64,000 bases of DNA from Kosakonia sacchari SP1 (GCF_000300455.3 NZ_CP007215.2:806001-870000), one strand, 5' to 3'; shown: positions 1 to 10,053, counted from the first letter of the stretch. Translations and numbers: made by a program. The notes: generated by a model not told the origin, from the letters alone.

Positions 1-182
1 GTCGCTTTGCTGTCCATCTGTTTACAGGCGTCATCGCTAAGTGCTTTTACCTGCGCGTCGCTCAGCGTGTAGGCCTGGAACGCTTCCGCTCCTGAGCTGA
101 GAAAACCGTTGGAGTTCATGTTCTGACACCCGGCAAGCAGGGTGGTCATTCCCAGAGCAAGCAGGGCTGGGCGAATTTTCAT
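1..182 (-). CDS. loiP: LoiP (YggG) metalloprotease lipoprotein, N-terminal part
   Basis: The gene runs off the left edge; only about 60 codons are present. Translation of the minus strand from the ATG at 180-182 gives a lipoprotein signal peptide with the lipobox LLAGC, then QNMNSNGFLSSGAEAFQAY, which matches the N-terminus of E. coli LoiP. LoiP is an outer-membrane M48 zinc metalloprotease made under low osmolarity that works with BepA and the phage shock system. The HExxH catalytic motif lies outside the window. Its place next to tktA, transcribed divergently, is the same as in E. coli. Confidence 0.93.
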   Translation of the reverse strand, partial: MKIRPALLALGMTTLLAGCQNMNSNGFLSSGAEAFQAYTLSDAQVKALSDDACKQMDSKA

Positions 183-461
183 TTGTTCTCTTCCGCAATG
201 ATTGGATAGCTATTCTGTTCATACGCCGGTTCAGGCGAACCGGCGGTAAGCCTAAGTATAAGGAACAGAACAGAAGGCGGGCGAGGAGATTGCGCAACAT
301 GCGAGCAGCTTCCAGAGATTTCTGAATCGGCAAAAGGATGCTCCATGTACATGACTTGTCGCTTGGGTTACATTGTTGGCACTTTTTTCCGGCGTAGCCC
401 AAAACGCGCTGTCGTCAAGTCGTTACGGGAACAGCCCTTAACAGTCCGATCTGGAGTCAAA

Positions 462-2453
462 ATGTCCTCACGTAAAGAGCTTGCTAATGCTATTCGTGCG
501 CTGAGCATGGACGCGGTACAGAAAGCCAAATCCGGTCACCCGGGAGCCCCGATGGGGATGGCCGATATCGCCGAAGTGCTGTGGCGTGATTTTCTGAACC
601 ATAACCCGACAAATCCGGCCTGGGCTGACCGTGACCGCTTTGTGCTGTCCAACGGCCACGGCTCGATGCTGATTTATAGCCTGCTGCACCTCACCGGCTA
701 CGATCTGCCGATGTCCGAACTGCAGAACTTCCGTCAGCTGCACTCAAAAACGCCGGGCCACCCGGAAGTGGGTTACACCGCAGGTGTTGAAACCACTACC
801 GGTCCACTGGGCCAGGGCATTGCCAATGCGGTAGGTATGGCGATTGCTGAGAAAACTCTCGCAGCGCAGTTCAACCGTCCTGGGCATGACATTGTTGACC
901 ACTTCACCTACGCCTTTATGGGCGACGGCTGCATGATGGAAGGCATCTCCCATGAAGTTTGCTCGCTGGCCGGTACGCTGAAGCTGGGTAAACTGGTGGC
1001 GTTCTATGATGACAACGGCATCTCGATTGATGGTCACGTGGAAGGTTGGTTTACTGACGATACGGCGAAACGCTTTGAAGCCTATGGCTGGCATGTGGTT
1101 CGTGGCATTGACGGCCACAACGCAGACGCCATCAAACGCGCCGTTGAAGAAGCTCGCAGCGTGACGGATAAACCGTCTCTGTTGATGTGCAAAACTATCA
1201 TTGGTTTCGGTTCGCCGAACAAAGCCGGTACCCACGATTCCCACGGTGCGCCGCTGGGTGACGCGGAAATCGCGCTGACCCGCGAGCAGCTTGGCTGGAA
1301 ATATGCACCGTTTGAAATCCCGTCTGAAATCTATGCGCAGTGGGATGCAAAAGAAGCAGGTCAGGCAAAAGAAGCGGCGTGGAACGACAAGTTCGCGGCT
1401 TACGCGAAAGCCTTCCCGCAGGAAGCGGCTGAATTCACCCGCCGTATGAAGGGCGAGCTGCCGTCTGACTTCGACACTAAAGCGCAGGCCTTTGTTGAAA
1501 AACTGCAGGCCAATCCGGCGAAAATCGCCAGCCGTAAAGCCTCTCAAAATGCTATCGAAGCCTTCGGCCCGCTGCTGCCGGAATTCCTCGGCGGTTCCGC
1601 TGACCTGGCTCCGTCTAACCTGACTATCTGGTCTGGTTCGAAAGCAATTAACGAAGATGCTGCCGGTAACTACATTCACTACGGCGTGCGCGAATTTGGT
1701 ATGACCGCGATTGCCAACGGTATCGCGCTGCACGGCGGTTTCCTGCCGTACACCTCTACCTTCCTGATGTTTGTCGAATACGCCCGTAATGCGGTGCGTA
1801 TGGCTGCGCTGATGAAACAGCGTCAGGTGCTGGTTTACACCCACGACTCGATTGGTCTGGGTGAAGATGGCCCGACTCACCAGCCGGTAGAGCAGGTTGC
1901 TTCTCTGCGTGTTACCCCGAACGTCAGCACCTGGCGTCCGTGTGACCAGGTAGAATCTGCGGTGGCGTGGAAATACGGTGTTGAGCGCCATGACGGCCCG
2001 ACAGCGCTGATCCTCTCCCGTCAGAACCTGGCGCAACAGGAGCGTACCGCGCAACAGCTGGCAGATATCGCCCGCGGTGCGTACGTACTGAAAGATTGCG
2101 CAGGCCAGCCGCAGCTGATCCTGATTGCCACCGGTTCAGAAGTAGAACTGGCAGTCTCGGCTTGGGAAAAACTCTCAGCAGAGGGCGTGAAGGCACGAGT
2201 GGTTTCCATGCCCTCCACCGACGCGTTCGACAAACAGGATGCGGCTTACCGTGAGTCCGTACTGCCGAAAGCGGTCTCTGCTCGCGTGGCGATTGAAGCC
2301 GGTATTGCTGACTTCTGGTACAAATATGTCGGCCTGAACGGCGCTATCGTCGGTATGACCACCTTTGGTGAGTCCGCCCCGGCAGAGCAGCTGTTCGAGG
2401 AGTTTGGTTTCACCGTCGACAATGTTGTAGCAAAAGCGAAAGCGCTGCTGTAA
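462..2453 (+). CDS. tktA: Transketolase A
   Basis: TktA is a cytoplasmic thiamine-diphosphate enzyme that moves two-carbon ketol units between sugar phosphates in the non-oxidative pentose phosphate pathway. The frame is open from 345, but the start at 462 ([15 protein letters not shown]) gives 663 residues, the E. coli length, and the upstream extension looks like untranslated leader. The TPP-binding GDG motif is at residues 154-156, followed by the pyrimidine and C-terminal transketolase domains. Near-identity to E. coli TktA extends across the whole length. It is monocistronic here and ends in a strong inverted repeat. Confidence 0.98.
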   Translation: MSSRKELANAIRALSMDAVQKAKSGHPGAPMGMADIAEVLWRDFLNHNPTNPAWADRDRFVLSNGHGSMLIYSLLHLTGYDLPMSELQNFRQLHSKTPGHPEVGYTAGVETTTGPLGQGIANAVGMAIAEKTLAAQFNRPGHDIVDHFTYAFMGDGCMMEGISHEVCSLAGTLKLGKLVAFYDDNGISIDGHVEGWFTDDTAKRFEAYGWHVVRGIDGHNADAIKRAVEEARSVTDKPSLLMCKTIIGFGSPNKAGTHDSHGAPLGDAEIALTREQLGWKYAPFEIPSEIYAQWDAKEAGQAKEAAWNDKFAAYAKAFPQEAAEFTRRMKGELPSDFDTKAQAFVEKLQANPAKIASRKASQNAIEAFGPLLPEFLGGSADLAPSNLTIWSGSKAINEDAAGNYIHYGVREFGMTAIANGIALHGGFLPYTSTFLMFVEYARNAVRMAALMKQRQVLVYTHDSIGLGEDGPTHQPVEQVASLRVTPNVSTWRPCDQVESAVAWKYGVERHDGPTALILSRQNLAQQERTAQQLADIARGAYVLKDCAGQPQLILIATGSEVELAVSAWEKLSAEGVKARVVSMPSTDAFDKQDAAYRESVLPKAVSARVAIEAGIADFWYKYVGLNGAIVGMTTFGESAPAEQLFEEFGFTVDNVVAKAKALL

Positions 2454-2460
2454 CCATCCT

Positions 2461-2492
2461 CTGGCCCGGCAGCGCAACGCCTGCCGGGCCAG
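2461..2492 (+). terminator. Inverted repeat after tktA
   Basis: A perfect 12-bp inverted repeat (CTGGCCCGGCAG at 2461-2472 and its complement at 2481-2492) with an 8-base loop lies 7 bases after the tktA stop. No T-tract follows, so it is a strong 3'-end hairpin rather than a textbook intrinsic terminator. Confidence 0.6.
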
Positions 2493-2686
2493 CATGACCA
2501 CCGTTTCCCATTGTGCCTGGATTTTATCAAGGCCACAGATTTGCAGGTCAGCTAAACATAGTTTTATCCACCCCTATCCCCCTCAATCAGCCATACCGCT
2601 GCGTTAGCGTCTCCAGCCGTTTACTTCCCATTTAGCTCTCTTTTTACAGAACAACCTATACGCCGTTGATTTATGCATAAAAAATA

Positions 2687-2706
2687 TACTGGATATTTGT
2701 ACAGTG
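2687..2706 (+). promoter_or_regulatory. Candidate LexA (SOS) box over the promoter of the antirepressor gene
   Basis: TACTGGATATTTGTACAGTG matches the E. coli LexA consensus TACTG(TA)5CAGTA at 16 of 20 positions, including the TACTG and CAGT ends. A TATAAT -10 element lies at 2712-2717 with a weak -35 (TGGATA, 2690-2695) inside the box at 16-bp spacing. LexA bound here would block RNA polymerase. The gene downstream has an AGGAG ribosome site at 2751-2755. The rest of 2493-2762 shows nothing else I recognise. Confidence 0.72.
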
Positions 2707-2762
2707 TGTCGTATAATAATTCTACAGATTATCCAGGGTGAGTATGTGTAAGGAGTGAACCT

Positions 2763-3512
2763 ATGGTAATTCCTGGTGAAAATTTCAATTCGCAGCAGGC
2801 TCTGGCGACGGTCAGCAGCCGCGAAATCGCAAAGTTGACAGGCCTGACTCACACCGAAGTGAAACGGATGGTGAAAAGCCTGGAGACTGCGCAACGACTC
2901 TCCCAGCCGGTGAATGAGCATATGTATGAGCGGGAAGGTGAGATGCGACAGGAGTTTTTGCTCAATAAACGGGACTCATTGCTGACGGTTTCGCGTCTCT
3001 CGCCGGGCTTTACCGCAGAAATGCTCGATCGCTGGCAGGAGAAAGAGACGCTTATCAGCCTGCCCGATTTTACTAACCCCGCAGCCGCGGCGCGCGCATG
3101 GGCCGAACAGTATGAAAAGCGTCAGCGTGCGGAAGTACTGCTTGCCGTTTCTGCCCCAAAGGCGGAATTCTTTGACCGGTATGTCAGGGTTGAGGAGTCG
3201 CTTGGCTTCCGTCAGCTTTGTAAGATGCTGCGGGTGAAGGAATCTCTGTTCCGGAGTTTTTTGCTTGAACGCAACATTATGCAGCGCGTCGACGGTGCGC
3301 TGATGCCGCCGCAGTACCATATCGATGCGGGCTACTTTACCGTCCACGACGGCGTAGGGGAAAACAAGCGTAGCTGGTCACAGGCGCGTTTTACCGCCAG
3401 GGGCGTGAAATGGGTAGCCGATCTGTGGGCTAAACAACTCTCTTCGCTGCCAGTTGAGATGCCGCGCGCAGAACGCAGCGAATCAAAAGCACCGGAACGT
3501 AGCTGGTTTTAA
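2763..3512 (+). CDS. Solitary phage-type antirepressor (Rha-like N-terminus, KilAC-like C-terminus)
   Basis: The 249-residue product looks like a prophage antirepressor. Residues 10-95 resemble the Rha family (SSREIAKLTGL..., then LLNKRDSLLTVSRLS and a DRWQEKE end). Residues 100-119 have the linker common in these proteins (LPDFTNPAAAARAWAEQYE). Residues 132-198 resemble the KilAC/ANT DNA-binding domain (PKAEFFDRYV...YHIDAGYFTV). The start has a good AGGAG site 7 bases upstream. It stands alone between tktA and epd, with no integrase, repressor or other phage gene, and sits behind a LexA-like box. The family blocks or displaces phage repressors. By analogy with the LexA-controlled antirepressors of Salmonella Gifsy prophages, I infer that it could induce prophages elsewhere in the genome during DNA damage. 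Confidence 0.78.
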   Translation: MVIPGENFNSQQALATVSSREIAKLTGLTHTEVKRMVKSLETAQRLSQPVNEHMYEREGEMRQEFLLNKRDSLLTVSRLSPGFTAEMLDRWQEKETLISLPDFTNPAAAARAWAEQYEKRQRAEVLLAVSAPKAEFFDRYVRVEESLGFRQLCKMLRVKESLFRSFLLERNIMQRVDGALMPPQYHIDAGYFTVHDGVGENKRSWSQARFTARGVKWVADLWAKQLSSLPVEMPRAERSESKAPERSWF

Positions 3513-3658
3513 TCATCCTCTTTGAAACGTTTTGTCGGGATCAACCTTTCTTTATCAACACATCACGCAGGGATGCTTTGTTGCGCTTGTTCCCCCTTTC
3601 TGTAAATTCTTAACCTCAGCAAAAAGCCCTCCGGGCACGCCAATTATTCCAGTGAAAA

Positions 3659-3674
3659 TGTGATGCAGGTCAGA
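3659..3674 (+). promoter_or_regulatory. Candidate CRP site upstream of epd
   Basis: TGTGATGCAGGTCAGA fits the CRP consensus TGTGA-N6-TCACA with one mismatch. It lies about 190 bases before epd, whose E. coli operon is known to be activated by CRP. The surrounding 3513-3866 gap contains no gene; it holds this site, a Cra-like site, and the epd leader. Confidence 0.5.
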
Positions 3675-3731
3675 TTACTGGCGAAACCGTCTGGACAATC
3701 ATTCCTTTTATTCCAGGTTTCGCTTATTCTA

Positions 3732-3746
3732 GCTGAAGCGTTTCAG
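3732..3746 (+). promoter_or_regulatory. Candidate Cra (FruR) operator upstream of epd
   Basis: GCTGAAGCGTTTCAG closely matches the Cra palindrome GCTGAAACGTTTCAG with one change. Cra represses the epd-pgk-fbaA operon in E. coli when fructose phosphates are low, so the site is in the expected place, about 120 bases before epd. Confidence 0.6.
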
Positions 3747-3866
3747 TCGGCTAAATGTTCGACAAATAATCAAACAGACGCAGTTTAAGCAGGCGAGGAT
3801 TCCCCTTCTGTGGTTGCTGGATTACTCTGTCATCCACTTCAGGCTGGCTATCCTCGCAGGAGAGTT

Positions 3867-4886
3867 ATGACCGTACGCATAGCGATTAATGGTTTCGGTC
3901 GCATCGGGCGCAATGTGGTTCGTGCTTTATATGAATCCGGGCGTCGGGCGGAAATCACCGTGGTGGCAATCAACGAACTCGCCGATGCCGTGGGCATGGC
4001 ACATTTGTTGAAATATGACACCAGCCATGGACGTTTCGCATGGGATGTTCGCCAGGAGCGTGAACAACTGATTGTCGGCGATGACGTTATTCGCATTCTG
4101 CATGAGCGTGCTATCGACGCGTTGCCGTGGCGTGAGTTAGGCGTCGATGTGGTGCTCGACTGTACAGGCGTGTATGGCAACCGTGAAGATGGCGAAGCGC
4201 ATCTGGCGGCGGGCGCGAAAAAAGTGCTCTTTTCCCATCCTGGTAGCCACGACCTTGATGCAACGATTGTTTTTGGAGTTAACCAAAACACGCTGCGAGC
4301 CACTGACCTGCTGGTATCTAACGCGTCCTGTACGACGAACTGTATTATTCCGGTCATAAAACTACTCGACGATGCATATGGCATTGAGTCAGGAACCGTG
4401 ACAACGATTCACTCGGCGATGCATGACCAGCAAGTGATTGACGCCTATCACCCCGACTTGCGGCGTACGCGTGCGGCCAGCCAGTCCATCATCCCGGTGG
4501 ATACCAAACTGGCGGCTGGCATCACGAGAATTTTCCCGCAGTTTAATGACAGATTTGAAGCGATAGCGGTACGTGTGCCGACAATTAATGTCACCGCTAT
4601 CGATCTGAGTGTAACGGTGAAGAAACCGGTAAAAGCCACTGAAGTCAATGCGTTGCTGCAAAAAGCGGCGCAGGGAACATTTCATGGTATAGTTGACTAT
4701 ACGGAATTACCGTTGGTTTCAACCGATTTTAACCACGATCCGCACAGTGCCATTGTTGATGGCACGCAGACACGGGTCAGTGGCGCGCACCTGATTAAAA
4801 CCCTGGTATGGTGCGATAACGAATGGGGCTTTGCTAACCGAATGCTCGACACGACGTTAGCAATGGCGGCTATTGGTTTCAGGTAG
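3867..4886 (+). CDS. epd: Erythrose-4-phosphate dehydrogenase
   Basis: Epd oxidises D-erythrose 4-phosphate to 4-phosphoerythronate with NAD, the first step of the DXP-dependent pyridoxal phosphate pathway. The 339-residue protein has the GAPDH fold: the NAD-binding GFGRIGR motif at residues 9-15 and the catalytic Cys155 in SNASCTTNC. The start at 3867 is chosen over the upstream GTG/ATG options because it has a GGAGAG site just before it and gives exactly the E. coli length. It is first in the epd-pgk-fbaA operon, with candidate CRP and Cra sites upstream. Confidence 0.97.
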   Translation: MTVRIAINGFGRIGRNVVRALYESGRRAEITVVAINELADAVGMAHLLKYDTSHGRFAWDVRQEREQLIVGDDVIRILHERAIDALPWRELGVDVVLDCTGVYGNREDGEAHLAAGAKKVLFSHPGSHDLDATIVFGVNQNTLRATDLLVSNASCTTNCIIPVIKLLDDAYGIESGTVTTIHSAMHDQQVIDAYHPDLRRTRAASQSIIPVDTKLAAGITRIFPQFNDRFEAIAVRVPTINVTAIDLSVTVKKPVKATEVNALLQKAAQGTFHGIVDYTELPLVSTDFNHDPHSAIVDGTQTRVSGAHLIKTLVWCDNEWGFANRMLDTTLAMAAIGFR

Positions 4887-4934
4887 GGCGCAACAGCGCT
4901 CGCAAAACTTTAAGAATCATTGAGAGGATTCACC

Positions 4935-6098
4935 ATGTCTGTAATTAAGATGACCGATCTGGATCTGGCTGGTAAACGCGTTTTCATCCGTGCTGATCTG
5001 AACGTGCCGGTTAAAGATGGCAAAGTGACCAGCGACGCGCGTATTCGTGCTTCTCTGCCGACCATTGAACTGGCGCTGAAGCAAGGTGCGAAAGTAATGG
5101 TGACTTCCCACCTGGGTCGTCCGACCGAAGGCGAGTACAACGAAGAATTCTCTCTGCTGCCGGTTGTTAACTATCTGAAAGACAAACTGTCCAACCCGGT
5201 TCGCTTGGTTAAAGACTACCTGGACGGCGTAGAAGTTGCCGCAGGTGAGCTGGTCGTTCTGGAAAACGTTCGCTTTAACAAAGGCGAGAAGAAAGACGAC
5301 GAAGCGCTGTCTAAAAAATACGCTGCACTGTGCGACGTGTTCGTGATGGACGCATTCGGTACCGCGCACCGCGCGCAGGCGTCTACGCATGGTATCGGTA
5401 AATTTGCTGATGTTGCTTGCGCAGGCCCGCTGCTGGCAGACGAACTGGAAGCGCTGGGTAAAGCGCTGAAAGAACCGGCTCGTCCGATGGTTGCTATCGT
5501 TGGTGGTTCTAAAGTTTCCACTAAACTGACCGTTCTGGATTCGCTGTCAAAAATCGCTGACCAACTGATTGTAGGCGGCGGCATCGCTAACACCTTCGTT
5601 GCTGCTCAAGGCCACAATGTTGGTAAATCCCTGTACGAAGCCGACTTGGTTGATGAAGCCAAACGTCTGCTCGGTACTTGCGATATCCCGGTTCCGACGG
5701 ATGTTCGCGTTGCGACGGAGTTCTCTGAAACCGCCACCGCGACCCTGAAATCTGTTTCTGACATCAAAGATGATGAGCAAATTCTGGATCTGGGCGACGT
5801 TTCTGCACAAAAACTGGCTGAAATCCTGAAAAACGCCAAAACTATTTTGTGGAACGGTCCGGTTGGTGTGTTTGAATTCCCGAACTTCCGTAAAGGTACC
5901 GAAATTGTGGCTAACGCGATTGCAGACAGCGACGCGTTCTCCATTGCAGGCGGCGGCGACACGCTGGCGGCGATTGACCTGTTTGGTATCTCTGACAAGA
6001 TTTCCTACATCTCCACTGGCGGTGGCGCGTTCCTCGAATTTGTGGAAGGCAAAGTACTGCCGGCAGTAGCCATGCTCGAAGAGCGCGCTAAGAAGTAA
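4935..6098 (+). CDS. pgk: Phosphoglycerate kinase
   Basis: Pgk transfers phosphate from 1,3-bisphosphoglycerate to ADP in glycolysis. The 387-residue protein starts [11 protein letters not shown], 48 bases after epd, behind a GAGAGGA site. The N-terminal substrate-binding signature RADLNVP, the THxGRP-like [10 protein letters not shown] and the C-terminal nucleotide motif GGGDTLAA are all present. It is almost identical to E. coli Pgk. An ERIC repeat separates it from fbaA. Confidence 0.98.
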   Translation: MSVIKMTDLDLAGKRVFIRADLNVPVKDGKVTSDARIRASLPTIELALKQGAKVMVTSHLGRPTEGEYNEEFSLLPVVNYLKDKLSNPVRLVKDYLDGVEVAAGELVVLENVRFNKGEKKDDEALSKKYAALCDVFVMDAFGTAHRAQASTHGIGKFADVACAGPLLADELEALGKALKEPARPMVAIVGGSKVSTKLTVLDSLSKIADQLIVGGGIANTFVAAQGHNVGKSLYEADLVDEAKRLLGTCDIPVPTDVRVATEFSETATATLKSVSDIKDDEQILDLGDVSAQKLAEILKNAKTILWNGPVGVFEFPNFRKGTEIVANAIADSDAFSIAGGGDTLAAIDLFGISDKISYISTGGGAFLEFVEGKVLPAVAMLEERAKK

Positions 6099-6170
6099 GA
6101 CATTCAAGGGCAGGGAAACCTGCCCTGTTTTCAGCGCGCTTTCGGGCTCGCTTTAATTCTCTACACAAAA

Positions 6171-6280
6171 TCATTCAAGTTGCATCAAGGCGGCAACGGA
6201 GTGAATCATCAGGAACTGACTGAAATAAGTCTCTGATGTAAGCGAAGGCAGCCAGCGCCGAGTCAGCTTGAAGGATGATG
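6171..6280 (+). repeat. ERIC element between pgk and fbaA
   Basis: The segment reads as a diverged Enterobacterial Repetitive Intergenic Consensus: it begins with TTCAAGTTGCATCAAGGCGG, has the GTGAATC...AGGAACT and AAATAAGT...GATGTAAGCG core, then AAGGCAGCCAGCGC, and ends with AGCTTGAAGGATGATG. The ends are complementary, so it can fold into one long hairpin. It lies in the transcript joining pgk to fbaA and is likely read through. Confidence 0.85.
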
Positions 6281-6313
6281 TGTACAACGGCCGAAGATAC
6301 AGGACTACGTAAC

Positions 6314-7393
6314 ATGTCTAAAATTTTTGATTTCGTAAAACCTGGCGTGATCACTGGTGATGACGTTCAGAAAGTGTTCCAGGTAGCTAAAGAAAACAAC
6401 TTCGCTCTGCCTGCGGTTAACTGCGTGGGTACTGACTCCATTAACGCTGTTCTGGAAGCTGCAGCGAAAGTTAAAGCGCCTGTTATCGTTCAGTTCTCTA
6501 ACGGCGGCGCTGCGTTCATCGCGGGTAAAGGCGTGAAAACCGATGTTCCTCAGGGCGCGGCAATCCTCGGCGCAATCTCAGGTGCGCATCACGTACACCA
6601 GATGGCAGAACATTACGGCGTGCCGGTTATTCTGCATACCGACCACTGCGCGAAAAAACTGCTGCCGTGGATCGACGGCCTGCTGGACGCGGGTGAAAAA
6701 CACTTCGCAGCTACCGGTAAACCGCTGTTCTCTTCGCACATGATTGACCTGTCAGAAGAGTCTCTGGAAGAGAACATCGCGATCAGCTCCAAATATCTGG
6801 CGCGTATGGCCAAAATGGGCATGACGCTGGAAATCGAACTGGGTTGCACCGGTGGTGAAGAAGACGGCGTAGACAACAGCCATATGGACGCGTCTGCACT
6901 GTACACCCAGCCGGAAGACGTTGATTACGCTTACACCGAGCTGAACAAAATCAGCCCGCGTTTCACCATCGCCGCTTCCTTCGGTAACGTACACGGCGTA
7001 TACAAACCGGGTAACGTGAAACTGACTCCGACTATCCTGCGCGATTCTCAGGAATATGTTTCCAAAAAACATAACCTGCCGCACAACAGCCTGAACTTCG
7101 TATTCCACGGTGGTTCCGGTTCTTCCGCTCAGGAAATCAAAGACTCCGTAAGCTACGGCGTTATCAAAATGAACATCGATACCGACACCCAATGGGCAAC
7201 CTGGGAAGGTATTCTGAATTACTACAAAGAAAACGAAGGCTACCTGCAGGGCCAGTTGGGCAACCCGAAAGGCGCAGACCAGCCGAACAAAAAATACTAC
7301 GATCCGCGTGTATGGCTGCGTGCAGCGCAGACCAGCATGGTGACTCGTCTGGAGCAGGCTTTCAAAGAGCTGAACGCGGTAGACGTTCTGTAA
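6314..7393 (+). CDS. fbaA: Class II fructose-bisphosphate aldolase
   Basis: FbaA cleaves fructose 1,6-bisphosphate to dihydroxyacetone phosphate and glyceraldehyde 3-phosphate, using zinc. The 359-residue protein starts MSKIFDFVKPG, the E. coli start and length. Zinc ligands are visible in HTDHCAKK and in FGNVHGVYKPG, with the phosphate-binding FHGGSGSS. It is the last gene of the epd-pgk-fbaA unit and is followed directly by an intrinsic terminator. The ribosome site (ACAGGA) is modest. Confidence 0.98.
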   Translation: MSKIFDFVKPGVITGDDVQKVFQVAKENNFALPAVNCVGTDSINAVLEAAAKVKAPVIVQFSNGGAAFIAGKGVKTDVPQGAAILGAISGAHHVHQMAEHYGVPVILHTDHCAKKLLPWIDGLLDAGEKHFAATGKPLFSSHMIDLSEESLEENIAISSKYLARMAKMGMTLEIELGCTGGEEDGVDNSHMDASALYTQPEDVDYAYTELNKISPRFTIAASFGNVHGVYKPGNVKLTPTILRDSQEYVSKKHNLPHNSLNFVFHGGSGSSAQEIKDSVSYGVIKMNIDTDTQWATWEGILNYYKENEGYLQGQLGNPKGADQPNKKYYDPRVWLRAAQTSMVTRLEQAFKELNAVDVL

Positions 7394-7412
7394 TTTGTAC
7401 TGCTTTTGTCTG

Positions 7413-7440
7413 AAAAGGCCCGCAAATGCGGGCCTTTTTT
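7413..7440 (+). terminator. Intrinsic terminator after fbaA
   Basis: AAAAGGCCCGCA, a 2-base loop and the complement TGCGGGCC are followed by TTTTTT. This is a textbook rho-independent terminator 20 bases after the fbaA stop. Confidence 0.93.
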
Positions 7441-7579
7441 ATTGCGAATTCAACGGAATGCCTGCGAACACAAAATGTGATCAACTTGGCGAAATGGCGG
7501 CTTTTTGTTTACCCTTTAGGGATCTCTCCTTACTGGAAGGGGTGGTTTTCCCGTTTTGGAACAACATAAGGAAGCTCGA

Positions 7580-8440
7580 ATGGAAGATCTTGACGTTGTC
7601 GACAGCATTAATAATGCAGGTTCATGGCTGGTAAACAACCAGGCGCTGCTATTGAGCTATGTCGTTAATATCGTGGCCGCTATCGCTATCATCATTGTCG
7701 GGATGATTGTGGCGCGCATTGTCTCGAATACTGTTAACCGCCTGATGGTGGCGCGACACATCGATGCCACGGTGGCGGATTTTCTTTCCGCGCTGGTGCG
7801 CTACGGTATTATCGCGTTTACGTTGATTGCCGCGCTGGGGCGCGTTGGCGTGCAAACCGCTTCGGTGATCGCGGTTCTCGGTGCCGCCGGTCTGGCTATC
7901 GGTCTGGCGCTGCAAGGCTCGCTCTCTAACCTTGCTGCTGGCGTGCTGCTGGTAACCTTCCGCCCGTTCCGCTCAGGCGAGTATGTTGATCTGGGTGGTG
8001 TGGCCGGTACGGTATTGCAGGTGCAGATTTTCTCCACCACCATGCGCACTGTCGATGGGCGTATTGTGGTTATTCCGAACGGCAAAATCATCGCCGGGAA
8101 TATTGTTAACTTCTCCCGTGAACCGGTGCGGCGCAACGAGTTTATTATTGGCGTGGCGTATGATTCCGATATCGATGAGGTGAAACGCATCCTGACTGAA
8201 ATTATTCAGGCTGACGAACGCATTATCAAAGATCGCGAAATGACGGTACGCCTCAATGAATTAGGACCTTCATCGATCAATTTTGTAGTCCGCGTCTGGA
8301 GCAAGAGCAGCGATCTGCAAAACGTTTATTGGGATGTACTGGAACTTATCAAACGCCGTTTTGATGAAAACGGCATCAGTTTCCCGTATCCACAAATGGA
8401 CGTGAACTTCAAACGCGTGAAAGATCCCGCCGCGCAATAA
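7580..8440 (+). CDS. mscS: Small-conductance mechanosensitive channel
   Basis: MscS is an inner-membrane heptamer that opens under membrane tension and releases solutes on osmotic downshock. The 286-residue protein starts [16 protein letters not shown] behind a TAAGGA site. It has three N-terminal membrane helices. The Gly/Ala-rich pore helix [21 protein letters not shown] is followed by the beta domain ([19 protein letters not shown]) and the C-terminal cytoplasmic cage. Length and sequence match E. coli MscS closely. It stands between fbaA and argO as in E. coli. Confidence 0.97.
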   Translation: MEDLDVVDSINNAGSWLVNNQALLLSYVVNIVAAIAIIIVGMIVARIVSNTVNRLMVARHIDATVADFLSALVRYGIIAFTLIAALGRVGVQTASVIAVLGAAGLAIGLALQGSLSNLAAGVLLVTFRPFRSGEYVDLGGVAGTVLQVQIFSTTMRTVDGRIVVIPNGKIIAGNIVNFSREPVRRNEFIIGVAYDSDIDEVKRILTEIIQADERIIKDREMTVRLNELGPSSINFVVRVWSKSSDLQNVYWDVLELIKRRFDENGISFPYPQMDVNFKRVKDPAAQ

Positions 8441-8445
8441 ACATC

Positions 8446-8465
8446 AAGGCCGGGGTTCCGGCCTT
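8446..8465 (+). terminator. Hairpin after mscS
   Basis: AAGGCCGG, a 4-base loop and CCGGCCTT form a perfect 8-bp stem 6 bases after the mscS stop. The following bases are only partly T-rich, so termination may be moderate. Confidence 0.6.
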
Positions 8466-8578
8466 ATTCACGCTCTTCATTATTAGGCAAGCTTATTAAC
8501 GATTAGCATTATCCATTTCATCTAATGATTTTCCCGCGCTATAGTCAGCGTTCGAAACAACTCTGACGGATTTACCAC

Positions 8579-9214
8579 GTGCTATCTTATTATTTTCAAG
8601 GCCTTATGCTTGGGGCTGCGTTGATCTTGCCGCTTGGGCCACAAAATGCCTTTGTCATGAATCAGGGCATCCGCAGGCAGTTCCACATCATGACTGCGGC
8701 GCTTTGCACGCTCAGCGACGTATTACTGATTTGTGCGGGCATTTTCGGTGGGAGCGCATTGCTGATGCAGTCGCCGTGGCTATTGGCATTGGTGACGTGG
8801 GGCGGCGTGGCGTTTCTACTGTGGTATGGCTTTGGCGCACTGAAAACGGCGCTCGGTAGCAACATTGAATTGGCGAGTGCTGAAGCAATGCGCCAGGGGC
8901 GCTGGCGCATAATCGCCACCATGCTGGCGGTTACATGGTTGAATCCCCACGTTTACCTCGATACGTTTGTGGTACTCGGCAGTCTTGGCGGTCAGCTTGA
9001 GGCGGAGCCAAAACGCTGGTTTGCACTGGGCACAGTGAGCGCCTCCTGCCTGTGGTTTTTCAGTCTTGCTTTACTTGCGGCCTGGCTTGCTCCTCGTTTG
9101 CGAACGGTGCAAGCACAGCGGGTGATTAACACCCTGGTGGGCCTGGTGATGTGGTTTATCGCTTTCCAACTGGCGCGCGAAGGGGTGCACCATATGCAGG
9201 GATTATTCAGTTAA
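8579..9214 (+). CDS. argO: Arginine exporter ArgO (LysE family)
   Basis: ArgO (YggA) exports L-arginine and the toxic analogue canavanine across the inner membrane. The 211-residue protein has about six hydrophobic segments and the LysE-family start, [20 protein letters not shown], with the PQNAFV motif. The start is GTG at 8579, giving the E. coli length. In E. coli its transcription depends on ArgP with arginine. The argP gene lies one gene away on the opposite strand, as in E. coli. Confidence 0.96.
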   Translation: MLSYYFQGLMLGAALILPLGPQNAFVMNQGIRRQFHIMTAALCTLSDVLLICAGIFGGSALLMQSPWLLALVTWGGVAFLLWYGFGALKTALGSNIELASAEAMRQGRWRIIATMLAVTWLNPHVYLDTFVVLGSLGGQLEAEPKRWFALGTVSASCLWFFSLALLAAWLAPRLRTVQAQRVINTLVGLVMWFIAFQLAREGVHHMQGLFS

Positions 9215-9309
9215 GGTAAGTCCGATGGACAATTCACGCTCAGCCGCTAAGCTTGCTGCCAGGCGTCCTGCAATTCTGGGCGTAACAAAAGCACCATGGA
9301 GGAGCAACT

Positions 9310-10053
9310 GTGAAATTTAAAGTGATGGCCCTGGCGGCAATGGTCGGTTTCAGCGGGATGGCGGTACAGGCGAGCGAATTGCCAGACGGCCCGCATATTG
9401 TCACCTCAGGTACGGCAAGCGTGGACGCGACCCCGGACATCGCCACGCTGGCGATTGAGGTCAATGTCGCCGCGAAAGACGCTGCCTCAGCCAAAAAACA
9501 GGCCGATGACCGTGTTGCGCAATATCTTAGCTTTCTTGAGCAAAACGGCATTGCCCGAAAAGACATTAATTCTGCGAACTTACGCACACAACCTGATTAT
9601 GACTACCAGAACGGCAAAAGCATCCTGAAAGGCTACCGCGCAGTGCGTACTGTGGAAGTCACGCTGCGTGAGCTGGATAAACTCAATTCACTACTGGATG
9701 GCGCGCTAAAAGCGGGGCTGAACGAAATTCGTTCTGTATCGCTGGGCGTTGCGCAACCAGAGTCATTCAAAGATAAAGCGCGCAAAGCGGCTATCGATGA
9801 TGCAACGCACCAGGCGCAGCAGTTAGCGGCGGGCTTTAACGCTAAACTTGGCCCGATCTACAGCGTGCGCTACCATGTGTCCAACTATCAGCCGAGTCCA
9901 ATGGTTCGCATGATGAAAGCGGATGCGCCAGAAGCCGCTTCCGCACAGGAAACCTATGAGCAACCGTCGATTCAGTTTGCTGATCAGGTAGATGTTGTGT
10001 TCCAGTTGGAACCGACTCAGAGCCAGCCGCAGACTGCGGCACCGGCGAAGTAA
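9310..10053 (+). CDS. yggE: YggE periplasmic SIMPL-domain protein
   Basis: The 247-residue protein has an N-terminal signal peptide (MKFKVMALAAMVGFSGMAVQAS) and a SIMPL (DUF541) domain over most of the rest. E. coli YggE is linked to lower oxidative stress; its molecular action is not known. The start is GTG at 9310 with a GGAGGAG site 6 bases before it. A low-complexity Gln/Pro/Ala tail ends the protein. It converges on argP across a shared terminator. Confidence 0.93.
   Translation: MKFKVMALAAMVGFSGMAVQASELPDGPHIVTSGTASVDATPDIATLAIEVNVAAKDAASAKKQADDRVAQYLSFLEQNGIARKDINSANLRTQPDYDYQNGKSILKGYRAVRTVEVTLRELDKLNSLLDGALKAGLNEIRSVSLGVAQPESFKDKARKAAIDDATHQAQQLAAGFNAKLGPIYSVRYHVSNYQPSPMVRMMKADAPEAASAQETYEQPSIQFADQVDVVFQLEPTQSQPQTAAPAK

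Noticed and set aside
345..461. N-terminal extension of TktA
   Set aside because: The extra 39 residues have no family match and the start at 462 gives the exact known protein.
744..2054. Open minus-strand frame of 436 codons inside tktA
   Set aside because: It is antisense to a gene with perfect family length and conservation; long antisense frames arise from codon bias in GC-rich genes. The same applies to the long antisense frames in gcvP, lysS and fbaA.
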